DNA from: Syngnathus acus
Taxonomy: Eukaryota > Chordata > Actinopteri > Syngnathiformes > Syngnathidae
Length of the DNA: 64,000 bases
NCBI RefSeq assembly: GCF_901709675.1
Contig: NC_051092.1
Coordinates: 2,670,491 to 2,734,490 of the forward strand
Reading direction: 5' to 3'
Shown here: positions 48,841 through 60,099 of the stretch, piece after piece
Layout of the letters: the number at the start of each line of letters is the position of its first letter
Position numbering within the stretch: the stretch's first letter is position 1
Notes under the pieces: model-generated
What the model was told of the DNA's origin: nothing
Seen by the model: only the letters and a program-made list of their open reading frames with translations
The model's database searches: none
Made by a program: the position numbers and the translations under genes

Positions 48841-50686
48841 ATGGCAGATAAACGACAGCGTGCCAGGGTGCAGGGCTCTTGGGCCAAACAGTTGCCCAAA
48901 CCACCGAGACCAGCAGGTATTTTATAATTCCTTATATACACTCAAAATCACTTTCAAATTTTGTTTTTAAATATGCGTTCTCATTTAATTTGGCGATGTA
49001 GCTCCTCAAAGCCAAAGTGCCAATGCAGCTTCCGCATCCTGGGGAATACATCGACAGACCACATCTGGGAATGTTGAGTTCCAACAGCCCATTAAGGTCT
49101 TTTACTGCATTAAAAAAAATTAATAAAATTCATAAATATAGCATTTGATCTAAAGACATGTATTGTCTTCTTTACAGCAAGTTAGAGATGTTCCATCAGA
49201 AAAGGTTATTGAGTAAGTATTGAATTTGAATGGGAAGTTGAAAACGTTTTTTGTATTCCATACATAACACTATTTTTTATTTTGCTTTCCATAGCCAGGC
49301 AGGTGATTATGAGATCAGCCATGGACCGTCAGGGGTGTCAAGGTCAGCAATGAAATGAATCGAATGCCAATAATCTGTTCACTCCAATACCCCAATTATT
49401 TGTTGTTGCATTTTGAAGGCATTAGTTGGTAATTCTCCTAAATGTTCCCCCTGTTCATTCCGTTAAGATTGCGGTTGGTGCCGAGATTCCTTCCAGCTGA
49501 GGAGGCTGACTGGATGTTCGCTAAGCTCCTGGCTGAGCTTCCCTGGTCGCAAAAGACCAACTTTAGACAAGGTGGGTAGAAGAAGTCAACATGATCATCG
49601 ACTCAACAAATCATGTTTTCATGGCTCACTTTACAAACGCCACAACATTGCGTCCGCGTTCACAATTAGATAAAGTACGCTCGTGACAGACGCTAATAAT
49701 TTCTCAAACTTCTGGGGCGTTTTATGCTGACTCATCAATTTTGTGCCCCCCCCCCCCCCTTTATTAGGTGAGGCCTACGAAGAGCCAAGGTTGACATGCT
49801 GGTTTGGGGAGTTACCCTACACGTATGCTCGTTCCACCATGGCGGCCAACACAAAGGTTTTCTAACATCCAATCCTTACCAAACACTGCTTTTGGAAATC
49901 TTTTTGTAATTGCTGATAGTGGCCACAAGATGGTGGCAAAGCACTACTTGACTTTGTCACACTTTGTGACTGAGCTGCCTCCCCCTTAGTGGCACCCGCT
50001 GCTGTTGAACCTTCGCCGAGCGGTTTCCGAAGCGAGCGGCGGCTGCGGCGGCGACGAACGCTTCAACTCGCTGCTGTGCAACCTGTACCGAGACGGACAC
50101 GACAGCATCGGCTGGCACAGCGACGACGAAGCCTTGCTGGGCCGGCAGCCCGTCATCGCCTCGCTTAGTTTGGGTGATAGCAGGGTGTTCAGCCTACGCA
50201 AGAAGCCACCTCCGGTCAGACAAACACATTATTTTATTTTTGTCTTATTTATTGTTTTACAAGTCTCCGGGATTTGTTTCATTTTGTGCCATAGGACAAA
50301 CTCAGTGCTGTATTTCTGACGCATTGTCTTTTTTTATGTTATAGGAAGAAAACGGTGACTTCACTTATGTGGAGCGTATTAAAGTTCCTCTGGGTCACGG
50401 TGCTCTGCTTTTGATGGAAGGAGCCACGCAAGATGATTGGCAGGTACGTTCAACTCCACCAATCACTTTCACATAGAAAGTTAGTGGCTTCACATTTTGT
50501 CACACGTTATTGATTTTGAAATGCTTCTCTTTTGGTCCCCAGCACCAGGTGGCGAAGGAGTACCACGACCGCGGCCCTCGCATCAACTTGACTTTCAGGA
50601 GCATCTTCCCCGAGCCGCAGGGCCACCGGCCGGGGACCAAACTGCACTTTACCAACCGCCAAACAGACATGAATGCTACTAACTAG
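48841..50686 (+). CDS. alkbh3: ALKBH3, alpha-ketoglutarate-dependent dioxygenase (9 coding exons)
   Basis: Fe(II)/2-oxoglutarate dioxygenase of the AlkB family. It removes 1-methyladenine and 3-methylcytosine from single-stranded DNA and RNA. Coding exons: 48841-48916, 49002-49096, 49178-49212, 49295-49342, 49468-49571, 49768-49856, 49990-50214, 50345-50443, 50543-50686, all GT-AG. The joined frame is 915 nt (304 residues; human is 286). The N-terminus MADKRQRARVQGSWA matches the family. Iron ligands are H192 and D194 in WHSDDE, and H258 in HQVAKEYH. The 2-oxoglutarate-binding arginines are R270 and R276 in PRINLTFR. Family blocks LTCWFGELPYTYARSTM and NSLLCNLYRDGHDS are present. Extra length comes from a glycine-rich insert (SGGCGGDE) and a longer C-terminus. 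Poly(A) AATAAA lies near 50888. lysmd4 converges from the other strand. Confidence 0.96.
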
Positions 50687-50699
50687 AAGCCAACAGAAG

Positions 50700-52249
50700 C
50701 AACAAAAAGAACTGCACTAGGTGAGATTTTCAGTTTTCTCAAGAGGACCCCTCAGTTTGAAAGGGATGAGACGCATATTTATCTCGAGTAGCACTCAAAT
50801 GTTTGGTATCAATTAATGAGTACAAGAAGTGGCACATACTGATGTGACGATTCCATTTACCCCCCTCTTGTTGAACTTATAATAATAATAAATGAACAAG
50901 TTTGAGACTTTCAGTTGTAACAGTCAAATGAGATTTATGAAAATAGTTAAGCCATTGAGCCATATGCACATCCAAGGCTAATTCGTTCAAATATAGTTAA
51001 AACTCCCTGAAGTCTCACAAAATCCCCCCAAAAAAGGTGCACATTTCAGAATCTGAATTTAACCAAGAAGGTTTAAGGCAGCCCGTGTTATCATTTCACA
51101 CATTACGAACAAACGATTTCAAATTCCAAACTAAAATGCAGAAATACGTCACTTGTACATTATTGCACTACGCGGTGCTTTTTTTTTTTTTTTTTTTGCA
51201 AACACAGTTCACACATTTGGCACACGCTTCGGGTCCACTCGGTACAAGCAACTGGGATACGAGTCAATGTAGAAATAAAGACGAATTGGTATGCAAATGT
51301 TGAACATAAAATGGCACATTTGGCAATCTGCAAATGTTGAGTTCTGTGTCATTTAACATTTACTGTGCAAGTGAACACTGCTTGATATTTTTTCAGAAAT
51401 AGAGATGGGTGGGGTCATCAAATCAAAATTGCTCACTTGGACCTGTAGTGTGAATCCAACCTCGGTGAACAATGCAAAATGAATACACACACACACAAAA
51501 GCCCCATAAGTTAATTTGAAAAACAAAGATTCCTCCTCACATACAACCCGATACACACCGCCGTCTAAAACTGCCATGCTACAGTAACCTTCCACATATT
51601 TATGGTTCACTATTCACCAATTCTGTCAAGATTCCGAGGAAATCACAATGCCACAATGGATGAGCTATTTTTAGAGCAGGTACTATGGTCCTTGGATAAC
51701 CCGTGCAACCATCTTAGCCATAGCCAACCTTGCAGACGCCACAAGATGGCGCCAAGGCACTTTGTTTCTATTAAGCACCGCTTTGGCTTGTCCGTAAAGG
51801 TTCCTTCGTTTATTTCAAAATAGATCCTTGGCACTAAGATGCCAAAAGATGGCATTAAAGCAGTACTTTCATTTTCTACAGGCGTTTGGTGCCATCCTCT
51901 GGAATGAGAAAAAGCAACAAAAACTGTGAAGAGGTCTGAGGAAGGTTCCTTAGAAAGAAAAAATGCAAATAGTGAACTGTAAATATGCAGAAGAACCCTG
52001 CAGCTTAACGTGGTTTTAATCAGCTGCAATGTGCATCAAATGAGGGTGAAAACAAAATAATTACCACAAAAGCACACAAAAAACGGTAACAATTATTATT
52101 TTTTGACGATCTAGGAGTGCAACGTTAAAGGCCGACTTAAAAAAAACACAAAAAAAAAACAAACAAAAAAAAAAAAAAACGAGGCAGGTATTGCACACAT
52201 GATGTTCGATATATTCAGCTTCATGATATCTAAAACGACAAACTCCGTT
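50700..52249. other. alkbh3 / lysmd4 convergent 3' region
   Basis: About 1.5 kb with no coding exon recognised. It contains the 3' UTRs of both genes, poly-A/T runs (51180-51197, 52141-52180) and a MEF2 consensus CTATTTTTAG at 51665-51674. A minus-strand AATAAA is formed by TTTATT near 51809 and could end lysmd4. Confidence 0.5.
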
Positions 52250-53109
52250 CTATCCTGGTTCGGGTCCGCCAGTAGGAAAGGTGCCCGTCCCGGTCCTGTT
52301 AGACGTGACGGACGTAGGCGTGACAGCGCCACCCGTTGGCGAGGCTGAGCCGCTGTGTTGGGTTTTGAAGTAAATGACATAAAACAAAGGCAGAACGATG
52401 CCGATGAGCAGCATGGCCACCACGGCGTTCCACCACTGAATGCCCCAGTCGGCCCCCTGGCCCTTTTGTCCTTTTTGGACGGGCCTTTTGGGTCCGTCGT
52501 CCAACAGCTCCATGTCAAAGTCGTCCGAGTTCGGGATCAGCCTCTCCATGTCGTTGTCCACCTCTATGAGGAAGTCCGTAATTTGCTGTCTCTTTGGCTG
52601 GGCCTTCGCCGGCTTTTCCTCAAAAGAGTCAGTCGGGCTTGCGTACGATTCCGTTAAAAAGCTGTGCTTGGCCACGGGGATTTTGATGCTTTTCAGTGCA
52701 AATAAATCCTGCTCCTGTATGAGGTTGTTCACGCGCTTTATGTCTGCCACCTGTTCAAAGGAAGAAGTGCGTCACGGATTTGACCTTATTTGACCATTAT
52801 CGTTTACGCCCCGCATCATTCTCCTACCTTGCATCCGTACTGCAAGGCCAGCTTGTTGAGATTGTCACCGTCCAACACGTCCCGTTCCAGCAAGTGGAAA
52901 TTCCTGAGCCTGTCCTGCTCTGACTCTTGGTAGGGCCGAGGCCTCATTTCCATCAGGCCAAGCTCCTCCGCCTCTTCTTCTTCTTCCTCATCCGACGACG
53001 AGGCCATGCCGTTGACTTTCCTCTTGAACATGTAAACCTGGCCGTCGGCACTGGCGTGGACGTCCACGGGGGCCTGGAACGCGTGCGGCACATGATCCCC
53101 GCGATGCAT
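52250..53109 (-). CDS. lysmd4: LYSMD4, LysM and putative peptidoglycan-binding domain-containing 4
   Basis: Single-pass membrane protein with one LysM domain; its cellular role is poorly known. There are two coding exons, 53109-52828 (94 codons) and 52750-52250 (166 codons and stop), with a phase-0 intron. The predicted length is 260 residues. An acidic stretch (DEEEEEEAEEL, residues 40-50) precedes the LysM domain at about 72-120. The domain contains DNLNKLALQYGCK and ADIKRVNNLIQEQDLFALKS. The transmembrane helix is at about 201-222, within IQWWNAVVAMLLIGIVLPLF. VYMFK near the N-terminus and the IQWWNAV context favour LYSMD4 over LYSMD3. A minus-strand acceptor TTCTTCCAG just upstream (exon from 53124) shows that the ATG lies in exon 2 of the transcript. 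Confidence 0.93.
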
Positions 53110-53978
53110 TTTTCAACACCAAGCCTGGAAGAAGAACAATTCCAACAAGGATGAGATGTCTCAACAAGGGCTGGTTCTCATTGGATAGTTTTATACATTA
53201 TTCAAGAGTTTCTTCATTGACAATTGTGGTTCTTAAATCTTCGTTGACACAATGTAGATTCATTTGGTTGGTTCATTTGCACTGATGTTGATGCACTACG
53301 TACGCTCATGAGCGTTTATACTATTTTTAAACTGGTGTGACTTTAGATCCTGTTTGTTCAAATATAACAAAACATTACATGTAGAGTTTAATAAAGATGT
53401 CATGATGTGAGCTTGAGCCTAAAACGTGTTATTTCCGTTTTGGGAGGATTTCCTATTTCAACGTGAATGAATGCTGGTACTTTGAGGATACTGAGGTTTA
53501 AATGTAATTGAAACAAAAGTGACTTGACAAGTTAGTGAGCACTAAGTCCTTTTTCAGGTTTAACTATGTAGCTAAAAACCAGACGGGCTGTTACCATGGT
53601 AACCCATTTGCATTTGGACATGGCTGCCTGTTGCTATAAAAATAAAAACAGGTGGGCAGCTACGACTCATCCAACATGACGTGTAAAATGCAATATATTT
53701 TAATGTTTTACTGTGTTATGTACAGCAGGTTGGTTAGATGACGTTAAGACTGGAGAGGTGCCACTTTTGATCAGGCAGCTGGGAGACAGCCGTTTCAGTT
53801 AGCTCCGCGTTAGCCTAGTTAGCGTATTAGCTCAGTTAGCCTTGTTAGCGCTTTACTCTGGTAGCGTGTTCCCCAAACGCGTAGCCAACCTGACGTTTGT
53901 TACTTCTGCTATGGTGTTCTTCAAGAGCAAACTATATAAAATTGCCTACACTGTCGCGCCTCCAATGTAGTTTGTTAC

Positions 53979-54085
53979 CTTAAAGGGGAAAGCAACAAAA
54001 GGCACCACGCTCGTAACGCTCGCAGCCCCTCCAACAGCTACTTTGCGCTAACTAACTTCAAGTTGGCATGAGTGACGTCAACGGG
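53979..54085 (-). promoter_or_regulatory. lysmd4: lysmd4 promoter and 5' non-coding exon (predicted)
   Basis: On the minus strand, CTTTAAG|GTAACA provides a donor at 53979/53978, pairing with the acceptor before 53124. A perfect CRE TGACGTCA (54073-54080) lies just upstream, with another at 54308-54315. The exact start is unknown. Confidence 0.45.
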
Positions 54086-54307
54086 CGCTTCTTCTATGGT
54101 TGTCTAAAAGCGGACGCACTAGGCTGGAGACTCATTACCGCCACCGTCTGTTCTATCACGAGAACTGCATTCCGTTTCACGCTGAGACTCCGCTCGGATG
54201 TAATTAATACACTTCTTGGTGGCAAAAACGAGTCACGTCACAAACCCCGTTTATGTCACTTGACTAAAGCACAGTGATTGAGGAAGCAGAATAAATTGCC
54301 TGAATGA

Positions 54308-54315
54308 TGACGTCA
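54308..54315. promoter_or_regulatory. Palindromic CRE (TGACGTCA)
   Basis: Perfect CREB/ATF palindrome, about 250-330 bp upstream of the predicted lysmd4 5' exon and just outside MITE copy B. Confidence 0.45.
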
Positions 54316-54349
54316 CAACCATCCCCCCCGCCCCCCGCTGTAATTTATA

Positions 54350-54682
54350 CAGTGATCTCTCGCTACTTCGCGTTTCGTTTATCACGGCTTCACTACATCG
54401 CGGATTTTGTTTCCAAATTAAAAAAACATTTAAAAGTCAAAATCAAACTTCAAAATTGAGGAAATATGTGTCTAACCTTTAGGACAATGTAGTATTGCTC
54501 CAAATGTTCGTTTACATTCCTTTAGAAGTCCGTTTTCGCGTGTTAGCACGATCATGAATCAGCATCTTTCCGCTAACTCGTTAGCCTGCCCAGTACTTCT
54601 TGTTGGTGACCGTACTTCGCGGATTTCACTTATCGCGGGTGGTTTTTGGAACCGATTATCCGCGATAAATGAAGGATTAATG
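54350..54682 (-). mobile_element. TA-flanked MITE, copy B (inverted)
   Basis: Reverse-oriented copy of the 48317-48653 element, flanked by TA. It shares long stretches such as TTCGTTTACATTCCTTTA and CGCTAACTCGTTAGCCTGCC on this strand. Scattered differences lie mainly near the left end in copy-A orientation. Confidence 0.8.
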
Positions 54683-57600
54683 TATATATTTTTCCATCAT
54701 GTCGTCAAAGTAAGGAGCGAGTAAAAAATAAAAGTAAGAGAAACCCACAGTGCTCGCATCTGGCCAACCAATCCAAACTATAAAAACACCGCTCCAGTAA
54801 TTTCGATTAACAGTGTCCCGTAGTTGCAGGCTCCCGAGTCTGGCACTTGCACCTGTGCCAACGACCTGCCGTTTTTTCACCTTTGCTGCACGGTACAAGC
54901 CTCCGCCTTCTGCTCTTACAATACTTTACATCTGTTTCGCCCACCAAAAGATCCTGGCAGAAGTGTAGTTTGTTTGGCAGGTGTTTCGAAGCGCACAATA
55001 TTTGGCCAGAGGCACTCAACAGACGCTGCGGTCGCACATGTCTGAGTCAGGGATGGCGTCTGCTGCTTGTAAAGTGGAGCTTTTGCGAGAGTCACACAGA
55101 TATTTGGATGCGATTGAAGTGGTGGGAGGTCAGGGCCAACAAGGCCATTTGTGTTCTGCACGATGGAAACACAAAATCTTCATTCACTTATTGAATTATA
55201 TTTTAGCTGAATTTCAAAGGACATGAATTGAGGCAACTTTTGCTAGACTCTTCTTGTTTATTAATTTTTTTTGTCATGTTACAAAAATGTTTAAAATAGC
55301 GACTTAACGACTCTTGATACGATAGCAGTGCAATACAGTTTTACATTTTACAGTGGAACGACTGTTCAAATCATATTTTGTGCAGAAAAGTGGTAAATCG
55401 CGTTTTCTGTATTTTACGATATGTGTCACATCCTCGGTATGTCTATGGTTTGGTTCTCTTTACATGTTGTTGCGGTCTTTGTCCACCTGAGGGCGCAGCA
55501 GGACAACAAAAACGCTCTTGCTTTATTAAAACCCACCACGGTGTGTCCTTACCTTGTTCACAGTGATCACACAAAATGTTACTAATAAACACACGAAGAC
55601 ATGAAACAGACAAACTATTTGAGTAAGACAAACTATTTTAGTAATGACATCGAGGATAGTGCTCACCGTTTTTGTGCTCAAAGCAGGTGCAGACTATCGG
55701 AAGGCCTATGACCTTAATTGTGAAAATATTACTACTTTAATCTTTTTTTATGTAGTGTACCACATTTTTTAAATTTATCTTTAAAATCAACTACACTACT
55801 ACCACGCTACACTAGAATGTTTACCTGTTTGAATGTACAATACAATACTTTTATTTATTCCTCCATTTGTATAATGTCCCCTAAGTCCCCCATTTGACAG
55901 AGAGCTAAACTACGAGCATTTCCGGCTAATAGCGGTCATGCACATTCTAGTGTCGCTCTCCGCATATGCATAGCCACTCAGCTGGAAAGCACCGATGACC
56001 TCGAGTTGACTCCAGACTGCACAGTTGACGCTTGACGCGAATCAGATATTGTCCGGTTGCTTCTTTTCATTCACAAAACAACACAGGATATCAGTCTGCA
56101 CTTTGACTTTATCACCATTTTGATTACTGCAAAAATATTCTTCTCCCCGTGAAATCGCTCCACCACGTTAAAAAGGAGCAAGTCACAAATTCAACCCTCA
56201 CACCTCGACGAAGGCGTTAACGATCATAAAGCTAATGTTGCCTTAGAGGGGCAGATCATCATATCATTTACATCGCATTCGGATGCGGCGTGGAATGTGA
56301 ATGTTGAGCAACAAAGCGGCATAATGTGCTGTATTTCAGGGCCACTGAACAGCTTGTCCAACTGAGAGAGAGAGAGTGAGAGAGATGGAAGTGGGGGGTG
56401 TATAAAAAAGTATGTACTGCTTGCACATGTTGCCCCGCAAACCATCTGAGTGGGCCTTTCCTTTAAATGATTCAAAGAAAGTGGTCAAATATTTATGGAG
56501 GTGAAAGATTCATGGTTGCCACATCTATGAACTTATTGCTCTGCGGCCGCATCATAGTTTGATATATGTCGTTGACAAAAATAGAGCTGATTGTCCTAGT
56601 CAATAAGAACTGTAAAACGTGGTTAGCATCATATCGTTTTTATATTTAATTCATCTTCCATGTTTCAAAAGTACTTGTCCTCATTAAATGTGATCATTTA
56701 ATTCCCGACTATGTTCACCGAGCACGGCTTTTGTAGGAAATTGTTTTCATGTACTTCACTACATTTGATTAATTTGAAGATGTCACCGCAACGTTTGTAT
56801 AATTTTGTGTTGACACAGGCCTTGTTTCCTTCTTGTCGCCATTCTCCCTCAGATACGTTTGATTATTTGCCTTGCAAAAACTAGAGTGTGATGAATGTTG
56901 ACATCAACAGCGGAGTGATTGGAGCTTTGTCTCGGAAAATCGTCGTCATGAAATTCTTATGGGTTAAGGTCACGGCAACAGTTCCGATTTTTATCGATTA
57001 AAGGTCGACCCGCCAGGTGAATGTGATTCACGTCTCCGGGGCACAACGATCCATCCGTCATCTGTGAGGAAACCTTGAAACCTACACAACTAAACATTGT
57101 TGTCGCATCTTGACAGCTCGTATGAATGTCATCATCTGACAACTTTCAAGGATTGTGCTTTGATTCAACAACAACTGCAGTCCTTTGTGATCTATTATCG
57201 ATGATCAATTTAAACATTCCGATACCAGTTAATCATTGAATTTTCTGTGTGAAGGCAGCAAGCACACATTACGATGGCATATCAACGATAAGGGTCCTCA
57301 AAGACTCTTAGAGCTGATTTGCTGATAAGTGCAGTGCAGTAGTGGTGTAAATTAATTTGGATCCCCCCCACCCCCTCCCCCCCTCGCCCTCAAGGGTGAC
57401 CCTACACCCGCTGCCTACTCACATGAGACACAACCCTGGCAGTGGTGGTCTTCATGCAGGCCTCCAGCATACAGTGACACATAACCTTGCCCTGTCACCA
57501 CCCTCACCAGTGTGTCAGCTAACATTAGGCTGATTGACGTTGAGCCAACACTCCAGCGCTATGAGATCTGGGGCTCTGTATAACCTCGTCCTAGCTTAAA

Positions 57601-57717
57601 CCAGGGCTAGGACATTTGGGGGCATGGTGCCAGATCATAAGGCCATCTGCGCATGTGACCCACCCAAAATATCAGTCGTGAATTATTCTTAAAAGAAACA
57701 AGAAACAGAATAGCTCA

Positions 57718-57798
57718 ATTGCTAATAGTTGTGATGCTAACGTTTCGCTGGTAGTTGTTATGCTAACGTTTCGCTAACAGTTGTTATGCTAACGTTTA
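57718..57798. repeat. Tandem repeat, about 28-bp unit, three copies
   Basis: Three units carry TAGTTGTxATGCTAACGTTT with changes such as TCGCTGG, TCGCTAA and AGCAAG. Simple local duplication. Confidence 0.75.
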
Positions 57799-58613
57799 GC
57801 AAGATAGCAATTTGAGCGGAGAAAGAGCTACAGCACCGAGATCGAAATTTTGAATGGCTCCTTGTTTTTAGGTACTTTTGGGGAGAGAATAACTCAGAAG
57901 CTTGTTTGACTGATACATTATCACATTCTTTTCACTAGCGTTGCTTTGCAGTTTGAGTGTTACCAAGGCTGCTGACACCTTGCTAGCTTTTTACCCAGAA
58001 GAGATAATAGGCAAAAGGTGGGAATGTAAGCTGTGCCTGTCAAAGTCAAATCTACTCAGATGCTAGTGTGACTCCCATCTATGAGCCTTCTGACCTGAAG
58101 CTACAAAAGCTTAACAAGCTGTGATGTTGACAAGAATGTTTAATGATGTACAGGGACCTCTCGCTGCACGCTTCAAAGAAACCCGGTCGTCACTTCCTAT
58201 TTTTTTTTGAAAGCCTTTGCTATGTAACTCCTTTCTACAGAACATAAGCAGTCCAAGAGGCCTGGATATGAAATGGTTTGATCCACAGTGCCTCTTCAGG
58301 TCATTCACTAATGCGTATACGTGGCATCAGGGTGACGCATTTCATGTTGTGCCGTTCTGAGGGAAGCGTAACTTGTAAAGCAGTGTGCATTTAAAGTGCT
58401 GTCATGTGGCGACCGGCTCGGCGTTGTTGAATCGAAGGTTCCTTGTGACCTTGGGATTTGAATAATGCATTCAAGTTGTTTAGACACCGCCAAAGTGATG
58501 CCTGAACCGTTTTGACCTTATCTTCCAACGACGACTGCGCAAATGAGATGCGATGCCGTTCTATAATGTGTTGAAGGTTGTGAGATTTTCTTGTGAATTG
58601 GACAAACAACATT

Positions 58614-58870
58614 GTAAAAGTTATGTACTGCATAACTAAGCCTTACAACCCAAAAACTAATCCTAATCCTAACCCTAATCCTGACCCAACCCCAAATATA
58701 GAATTTTACCTTCAAGATCGTTTTTTTTTGGTTCAGGACAGTATCCAGTTTCGAGGCTACGGACAACCATGTAAAAAGTTCCGTACTGTATAACTAAACT
58801 CTTAACCGAAAAAAAATAATTTACCCTAATCCTGAACCCAACACTAAACAGAATTTTGCCTTAAAGGTTC
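58614..58870. repeat. Tandem duplication with telomere-like CCTAATCC runs
   Basis: Two diverged copies 157 bp apart share GTAAAAGTT..GTACTG.ATAACTAA followed by CCTAATCCTAACCCTAATCC-like sequence and AGAATTTT.CCTT. The runs are degenerate and interstitial. A related inverted patch (GGATTGGGGTTAGGATTAAG) lies at about 59909-59929. Confidence 0.65.
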
Positions 58871-59764
58871 ACTGTATACGTGAATTGCTGTTTCTTAGAA
58901 AAACACGGAAAGTTGAGAAAGAAAAGTTAGTTTGTCGAATTTATTTCATTTTATTAGAAGAATCTATTGGGAGACTTTCAAATAAAACAACTTAATAGCA
59001 ACCATCTTTCCTTTACGACTTAATTTCAAACAATACAATAATAGAGCAGCGCTTTATTAACCCAATGTGAAAAATGTCATGACCTAACATTGAACAACAT
59101 CTTCTGTCCACATATACAGTATATGTGAAAATCCTCAAGAGAAAAAAATAACAATTAGACTTAAAAAAAAAGAAAAGAGGAAATGATCATCATGAGAAAA
59201 CAATAGCTATGTTTCCAATGGCGCTTTCCATTTGCCACATTCTGGAGGAAAATAAAAGAAGACAAGGCAAACTGAGAGTCAAATCAAAGGTTAATTGGAG
59301 CCAGGAAAATGTCAACCAATTTTACCCATCACCCACGAGGGGAAAACTGCCCTTGGTGAAAAAAAAATGGGGAAATATCTCCAGTGTATATTAGCTTCTC
59401 GTCCATAATGGCCTCCTGAAGAGAGCGATGATGACATCTTTTTAGCACTCAGTATGTTCCCCCTCGGAGGATTTTAGGTTTGCGCAAAATACCATGCAAG
59501 GCTTGTGTGTTTGTGTGTGTGTGTACGTTTTGCGGCAGAAGATACAATGGCTCAAGGGAACCGACAGGTGTTGGCAGCAGCCTTTGACACCTCCATGGTT
59601 GGCAAAGTGTCCAATTTAATGGTCCTAGTTGACATTTTTATTTTTGGGGTAAAAAATATACTAGGAAGTAAAATGATGTGAAATGGAAGAATTAATTCAA
59701 CTCAGAAATCCAAGATGAAACTCAACCTCAACATTGAGTACATTTTGTTCAATGTTTCAAAATG

Positions 59765-59815
59765 GCCGCCGCGACCCTGACCTGGATAAGCGCTGATAAA
59801 AATGGATGGATGGAC
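59765..59815. mobile_element. Fish retroelement 3' tail (GATAAGCG...ATGGATGG)
   Basis: GCGACCCTGACCTGGATAAG followed by CGCTGATAAAAATGGATGGA is the familiar 3' tail of abundant fish retroelements ending in ATGG repeats. The upstream body is not recognisable, so this is probably a heavily 5'-truncated copy. Confidence 0.6.
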
Positions 59816-60099
59816 TATAATGGATTTTTATTACATTTTTAACCTAATCCATATTTATTATTTGGGATTAAGGGTGAGTTAGCATTTTGGTTTGGGATCG
59901 TGTTTAGGATTGGGGTTAGGATTAAGTTTCAGATTCAAAATGTATCGTTTTTTCGGTATGTTATGTACCTAATGGCTAGCTAATCATTGTAGTTGATTTT
60001 GCAAAAGATTATGTGGCTAATTTGTGGCTCAGCAATTTTAAAACAAAAATAAATTACAGGTTTTTGTCGACTCTGTAGATCCGAATGAACACGACGCAG

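Noticed and set aside
58593-58793. True interstitial telomere array
   Set aside because: Units are degenerate (CCTAATCC, CCTGACCC), short and embedded in a local duplication.
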